From: an uncultured Planctomycetaceae bacterium
GTDB taxonomy: Bacteria > Planctomycetota > Planctomycetia > Pirellulales > UBA1268
Length of the DNA: 18,319 bases
NCBI GenBank assembly: GCA_903885855.1
Contig: CAISKG010000361.1
Span: forward strand, 1 to 18,319
Direction of reading: 5' to 3'
Numbering within the stretch: the stretch's first letter is position 1; every line of letters starts with the position of its first letter. The notes beneath the pieces were generated by a model. It was not told the DNA's origin and did not search any database. It was given only the letters and a program-made list of their open reading frames with translations. Shown here piece after piece: positions 14,683-18,319 of the stretch. Made by a program: the position numbers and the translations under genes.

Positions 14683-16817
14683 GGCGCGGGTTCCTTCGGG
14701 GCGGGTGCGACCCGGACGTGGATCGGCGTGGAGATGAGGATCTCGGCGATGTCGGTGACGCCGGCCGCCGCCTGCCCCGGCGCGGGGGCGGGGGCGTGCT
14801 TGGTGACGGCGCTGGCCACGAGCGCGAAGGCGTGGTCGCCGGGGGGGATCTTGAGCGTGGCCAGGTCGAGCGCGAGCGGCTTGGGGGCGGCGACGTCGAG
14901 CTCGAAGCCGGGCGCCTGATCGAAGCCGGGCCCCACCACGCGCATCTGGAACGTGCCCCCCTGCACCTCCTCGCGCTTCACCAGCTCCAGCGGCACCTCG
15001 AGCGCCCCCCCTTCCACCGCCTCGAGCGCCGCGCCGGCCGCGCGGCCGGCGCCGGTCGTGCGGAGCGTGAGCGGGGCCCCCTCGACGCCCCCCACCGACA
15101 CCACCACGTCGGCCAAGAGTCGCGGGAAGGGGATCTCCGACCAGCCGTCGCGCACCGGCCAGCACTGCCCGGCCAGGCGGCAGGGGCGCTCGATGGCCGT
15201 GTCGCCGGCCGCGCCGCGGCCCACGAGCGTCACGGCCGCCATCCCGCGCGCCGGCGCGTCGGCCGCGGTGAGGAGAATCTGGCCGCGCGACTGCCCGGCG
15301 GGGATGCGCAGGCCCGTCGCCGTCACCCCCTCGGGCAGGCCGCGGGCCTCGAGCTCGATCGGGCCGTCGAAGCCGTCGCGCCGCAGCGCGGCGACCTCGA
15401 GGCTCACCGTGCCCCCGGCGCGGAGCGCGAGCGGCTTGGAGAGGGCCGCGCGGTCGCCGTTGCGCAGCTCCATGTGCAGCGGCCAGCAGACGAGCGCGAA
15501 GTCGGGCGCCGCGCGGCGCACCAGCAGCCGGTAGGTGGCGGTCGGCTCGTCCCGCGTGCCGCCGAAGAGATCGCGGATCCGCAGCCGGTGGGTGCCCGAG
15601 GTCTTGATCTCGAGGCGGCCGAGGCAGTCGGCCGAGCCCGATTCGTAGGGGGGGCCGTCGTAGGCGTAGTGATTCGTCGAGGGGCGGATCGGCGCGGCGA
15701 TGTCGGCCAGTTCCAGGACGTCCTCCCACCCGGGCGCGCCCCCGTCGGCGGCCGGCAGCGCCCGCTGCACCACCACGGCGGGATTCGTCGGCGCCCCGGC
15801 GCGCTCGGAGCCCACCTCGATCCACCACACCTCCCCGGCCTCGGCCTCGAAGGTGAAGGTGTCGACGTCGGCGGCGGGGAAGAACCGGCCGGCCACGTCG
15901 AGCGGGAGCGTCACGGGGCGGCCGGGGTCGTCGGGGCCGCCCTCCGTCTCCTCGGCATCCGCCCGCTCGGGCAATCCCGGCGGCGGCCAGGAGAAGGCGA
16001 GCACCGGCTCGACGGCGGCTTGGCGGGCGGGGGCCTGTGCACCCTCGGCCACGTCGTGGACCACGAGGCGGTAGAAGTACTCGGGCCCGCCGAGAAACGA
16101 GAGGTCGTGCACCTTGACCACGTAGGCGGCGTCGTCCGGCGCGGTGAACTCGAGCACGCCGCCGCGCCGCTCCGCCACCAGATCGGCCCCCGTGGCGTCG
16201 GCGAGGATCAGCACCGGCCGCAGCTTCGACTCGATCCCGCGGGCGGCGCACTCCACCACGATCCGCTGGCCGCGCCGCAGCTCGAGCCGGTAGTGGTCGG
16301 CGGCCTGCGCGACCGCCTGGGCGTTGACCACCATCCCCGGCACGACCGGGAAGGCGTCGGCGACGGAGGTCGCCGGGGCGGTGCGCGTGGCCTCGGGGCG
16401 ATCGCCGACGGTGAAGGCACGCGGCGTCGACACCCCCAGCGCCGTGAGCATCCGCGCGTCGTGGATCCCCGCCGGCACGTCGGCCCGCACCGTGATCACG
16501 TAGCGGTCCTTCTCGGCCGCCCCCTCGGCCGTTCGCGCGGGCTCGGCGGTGATGCCGGGATGGGAGAAGAGGAGCCGCGGCGTCGCCGGCTGCCCCCCTT
16601 CCTCCCAGGCGTCGAGCGCCTCCCCCGACACCGTCACCTCGAGCGTGACAGGCTCCGCGCCCGCCGGGGGACGCTGCGCCCCCGGGGGGGAGAGGGTGAG
16701 GAGGCGCGGCAGGGGCAGGCAGACCGACTGCGCGGCCGCGGGGCCGGCGGCGGAGGCCGAGACGAGCGCGGCGGCCACGACGGCCAGCCGCGCGCGGGTG
16801 TGGAGGGGGATGCGCAT
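14679..16817 (-). CDS. Exported PPC-domain (pre-peptidase C-terminal-like) protein
   Basis: 712 aa. Residues 1-29 form a Sec signal peptide with a likely cut at AAA-Q. The rest is beta-rich. A first PPC-like domain spans about 158-253 (DHYRLELRRGQRIVVECAAR, then TAPDDAAYVVKVHDLSFLGG and YFYRLVV). A second lies at about 300-435 (DVDTFTFEAEAGEVWWIEVG, then TSGTHRLRIRDLFGG and ATYRLLV). A C-terminal part of Ig-like sheets follows (e.g. LRAGGTVSLEVAALRRDGFD). Such proteins are usually surface or periplasmic binding or adhesion modules; no catalytic motif is visible. The ATG lies 9 nt after the DUF1549/1553 stop with no clear ribosome-binding site, and the stop overlaps the DUF1501 ATG. All three should therefore be expressed together. 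Confidence 0.85.
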   Translation of the reverse strand: MRIPLHTRARLAVVAAALVSASAAGPAAAQSVCLPLPRLLTLSPPGAQRPPAGAEPVTLEVTVSGEALDAWEEGGQPATPRLLFSHPGITAEPARTAEGAAEKDRYVITVRADVPAGIHDARMLTALGVSTPRAFTVGDRPEATRTAPATSVADAFPVVPGMVVNAQAVAQAADHYRLELRRGQRIVVECAARGIESKLRPVLILADATGADLVAERRGGVLEFTAPDDAAYVVKVHDLSFLGGPEYFYRLVVHDVAEGAQAPARQAAVEPVLAFSWPPPGLPERADAEETEGGPDDPGRPVTLPLDVAGRFFPAADVDTFTFEAEAGEVWWIEVGSERAGAPTNPAVVVQRALPAADGGAPGWEDVLELADIAAPIRPSTNHYAYDGPPYESGSADCLGRLEIKTSGTHRLRIRDLFGGTRDEPTATYRLLVRRAAPDFALVCWPLHMELRNGDRAALSKPLALRAGGTVSLEVAALRRDGFDGPIELEARGLPEGVTATGLRIPAGQSRGQILLTAADAPARGMAAVTLVGRGAAGDTAIERPCRLAGQCWPVRDGWSEIPFPRLLADVVVSVGGVEGAPLTLRTTGAGRAAGAALEAVEGGALEVPLELVKREEVQGGTFQMRVVGPGFDQAPGFELDVAAPKPLALDLATLKIPPGDHAFALVASAVTKHAPAPAPGQAAAGVTDIAEILISTPIHVRVAPAPKEPAP

Positions 16818-16826
16818 GGGGGGATG

Positions 16827-18319
16827 TCAGTGGTTGAAGAGGAATTCCTTGGCGTTGGTGAGCGCCCAGAGGAGATCCTCCAGGTTCTCGCGGCGCGCGG
16901 CCTGCGGCGCGAGCGCCTGGCCGTCGGCGCCCTGCCGCGGCTCGTCGATCACGGCCCTGGCCATGACGCGCTCCTCGTCGGTCGGCTCGCGCGCGAAGGT
17001 GGCGAGGAAGATCTCGCGCACCACCGCGTCGTCGTCCCCCTCGCGGCGCGAGAGCCGGTCGGCGCGGCCGCCGTCGACGGCCAGCTTGCCCTTGATGTCG
17101 GCCGCCGAGAGGAGGTGCAGGCTCTGCGCGAGGCTCGACGACTGCACCCGCTCGCACTCGCACACGCTCTGCCCCTCGGGCCGGCCGAAGACCTGCAGGA
17201 AGGGGGAGGAGCGGTTGTAGCTGGTGTCGGGGAGGGCGACGGCGCGCGTCCCCGGGGGGAGGTTGGCGAAGGTGGTGGTGGCCCCGGTGACGCGGTCGAT
17301 GGCGTCGAGGAGCACCTCCGCCGGGAGGCGCCGCGGGAGGAAGCGCGAGAAGTGCTGCTGGTCGTCGGCGTTGCCGGGCAGCGGCACGGCGCTCGATTGG
17401 TAGCTCCGCGAGAGGACGATCTCGCGCACCAGCCACTTGAGGTCGAAGCCCGACGCCCGGAAGCGGGCCGCGAGATCGTCGAGGAGCGGCGGATTCGTGG
17501 GGGGGTTGGTGTCGCGGATGTCGTCCTCCGGCTCCACCAGGCCGCGGCCGAAGAAATGCTTCCAGTAGCGGTTCACGAGCGCCTTGGCGAAGAACGGATT
17601 GTCGGGGCGCACGAGCCAGTCGGCGAAGCGCAGGCGCGGGTCGTCGTCGGCGGGGATCGGCGCCTCCGGGGTGCCGAGCGCCGCCGGGGCCACGCGCTGG
17701 CCCGTCTTGGGGTTCACGGCGCCGGCCGCCCCGCGCGCGTGGAAGATGGTGTCCTCCCCGCGGGTCGACGTGGGCCGGCGGCCCACCTGGCTGAAGTAGG
17801 CCGCCAGGCCGTAGTAGTCGTCCTGGCTCCAGCGCTCGAAGGGATGGTGGTGGCACTGCGCGCAGCCGATGCGGAGCCCGAGGAACAGCTGCGCCACGTC
17901 CTCGATCTGCTCCTTGGGATCCTTGACGCGCTTGTACCAGGCGACCGGCGGGTTCTCCACGATCGTGCCGGTGGCGGCGAGCAGCTCGCGCACGAAGCGG
18001 TCGTAGCGCTTGTTGGCCAGGAGCCCGTCGCGCACCCAGGAGTGGAAGGCGAAGTTGGAGACGGTGTCGCTGGTGTCGTCGCGCCGGTTCTTCAGGAGCG
18101 CCGTCCATTTGTTGGCGAAGAAATCGGCGTAGCCGGGCGAGGCGAGGAGGCGGTCCACCGCACGCTGGCGCTTGTCGGCGGAGGTGTCGGCGAGGAAGGC
18201 CGCGGCCTCCTCGGCGGTGGGGATGGCGCCGGTGATGTCGAGCGTGGCCCGGCGGAGGAAGGTGGCGTCGTCGCAGGCGGGCGACACCGGCAGCCCCAGC
18301 GCCCGGCAGCGGTCGAAGA
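16827..18319 (-). CDS. DUF1549/DUF1553 domain-containing protein (5' end outside window)
   Basis: About 497 residues are visible. The frame is open to the window edge and homology runs through it (FDRCRALGLP precedes the GTG at 18287), so that GTG is not the true start. The visible part begins inside DUF1549 (CDDATFLRRATLDITGAIPT, DRLLASPGYADFFANKW) and includes IGCAQCHHHPFERWSQDDYY, whose CxxCH (17850-17864) resembles a heme-binding site. DUF1553 follows (RLRFADWLVRPDNPFFAKAL, NRYWKHFFGRGLVEPEDDIR, FLPRRLPAEVLLDAIDRVTG, AREPTDEERVMAR) and ends with ENLEDLLWALTNAKEFLFNH. The missing upstream part normally holds a signal peptide and often a cytochrome-like domain. Function is unknown; a periplasmic role is likely. 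It is the first visible gene of the operon with the PPC and DUF1501 genes. Confidence 0.93.
   Translation of the reverse strand, partial: FDRCRALGLPVSPACDDATFLRRATLDITGAIPTAEEAAAFLADTSADKRQRAVDRLLASPGYADFFANKWTALLKNRRDDTSDTVSNFAFHSWVRDGLLANKRYDRFVRELLAATGTIVENPPVAWYKRVKDPKEQIEDVAQLFLGLRIGCAQCHHHPFERWSQDDYYGLAAYFSQVGRRPTSTRGEDTIFHARGAAGAVNPKTGQRVAPAALGTPEAPIPADDDPRLRFADWLVRPDNPFFAKALVNRYWKHFFGRGLVEPEDDIRDTNPPTNPPLLDDLAARFRASGFDLKWLVREIVLSRSYQSSAVPLPGNADDQQHFSRFLPRRLPAEVLLDAIDRVTGATTTFANLPPGTRAVALPDTSYNRSSPFLQVFGRPEGQSVCECERVQSSSLAQSLHLLSAADIKGKLAVDGGRADRLSRREGDDDAVVREIFLATFAREPTDEERVMARAVIDEPRQGADGQALAPQAARRENLEDLLWALTNAKEFLFNH

Noticed and set aside
14683..18108. Apparent giant fusion of the DUF1501 protein to about 1140 upstream residues on the minus strand
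   Set aside because: The frame is open by composition only. The upstream residues are low-complexity, and the PPC and DUF1549/1553 genes occupy the same DNA in the correct frame.

Overview
The window is very GC-rich and carries chromosomal housekeeping genes mixed with protein families typical of Planctomycetes. These are a DUF1559 pseudopilin with an H-X9-DG tail, a PVC-type heme-binding CxxCH protein, and a DUF1549/DUF1553 + PPC-domain + DUF1501 gene trio. Together they point to a planctomycete, probably Pirellulales-like. That placement is inferred from protein family content; no rRNA gene is present to confirm it.

Layout. (1) Positions 49-2543, minus strand: a DksA/TraR-type zinc-finger regulator, signal peptidase II (lspA), a HisN-type phosphatase and ribosomal protein L28 (rpmB), read in that order. 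(2) Positions 2544-3023: a divergent intergenic region with a triple 20-bp tandem repeat next to the dksA-like gene and an 8-bp inverted repeat ahead of thrC. (3) Positions 3024-4433, plus strand: threonine synthase. A strong GC hairpin separates it from the convergent DUF1559 pseudopilin gene (4492-5460, minus). (4) Positions 5777-13200, plus strand: dapB, a large secreted cytochrome c-like protein, a cyanophycin-synthetase homologue whose Mur-ligase half has lost its ATP-binding loop, and a sulfotransferase gene broken by an apparent one-base deletion. (5) Positions 13234-18319, minus strand: a compact operon encoding the DUF1549/DUF1553 protein (its 5' end lies outside the window), a PPC-domain protein and a Tat-exported DUF1501 protein.

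How the genes fit together. hisN, thrC and dapB serve histidine, threonine and lysine/diaminopimelate synthesis but are scattered rather than in pathway operons. lspA processes the lipoproteins that such envelope-rich bacteria make in large numbers. The DUF1549/1553-PPC-DUF1501 trio and the CxxCH protein look like exported proteins of the planctomycete surface or periplasm, with unknown substrates.

The most unusual item is the cyanophycin-synthetase-like protein at 9867-12116. Its ATP-grasp half is well preserved and its Mur-ligase half is degenerate and shortened. That is the general arrangement of CphA2-type dipeptide polymerases, and it implies a product or substrate different from classical CphA1. 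No CRISPR array, tRNA, rRNA or insertion sequence was seen.
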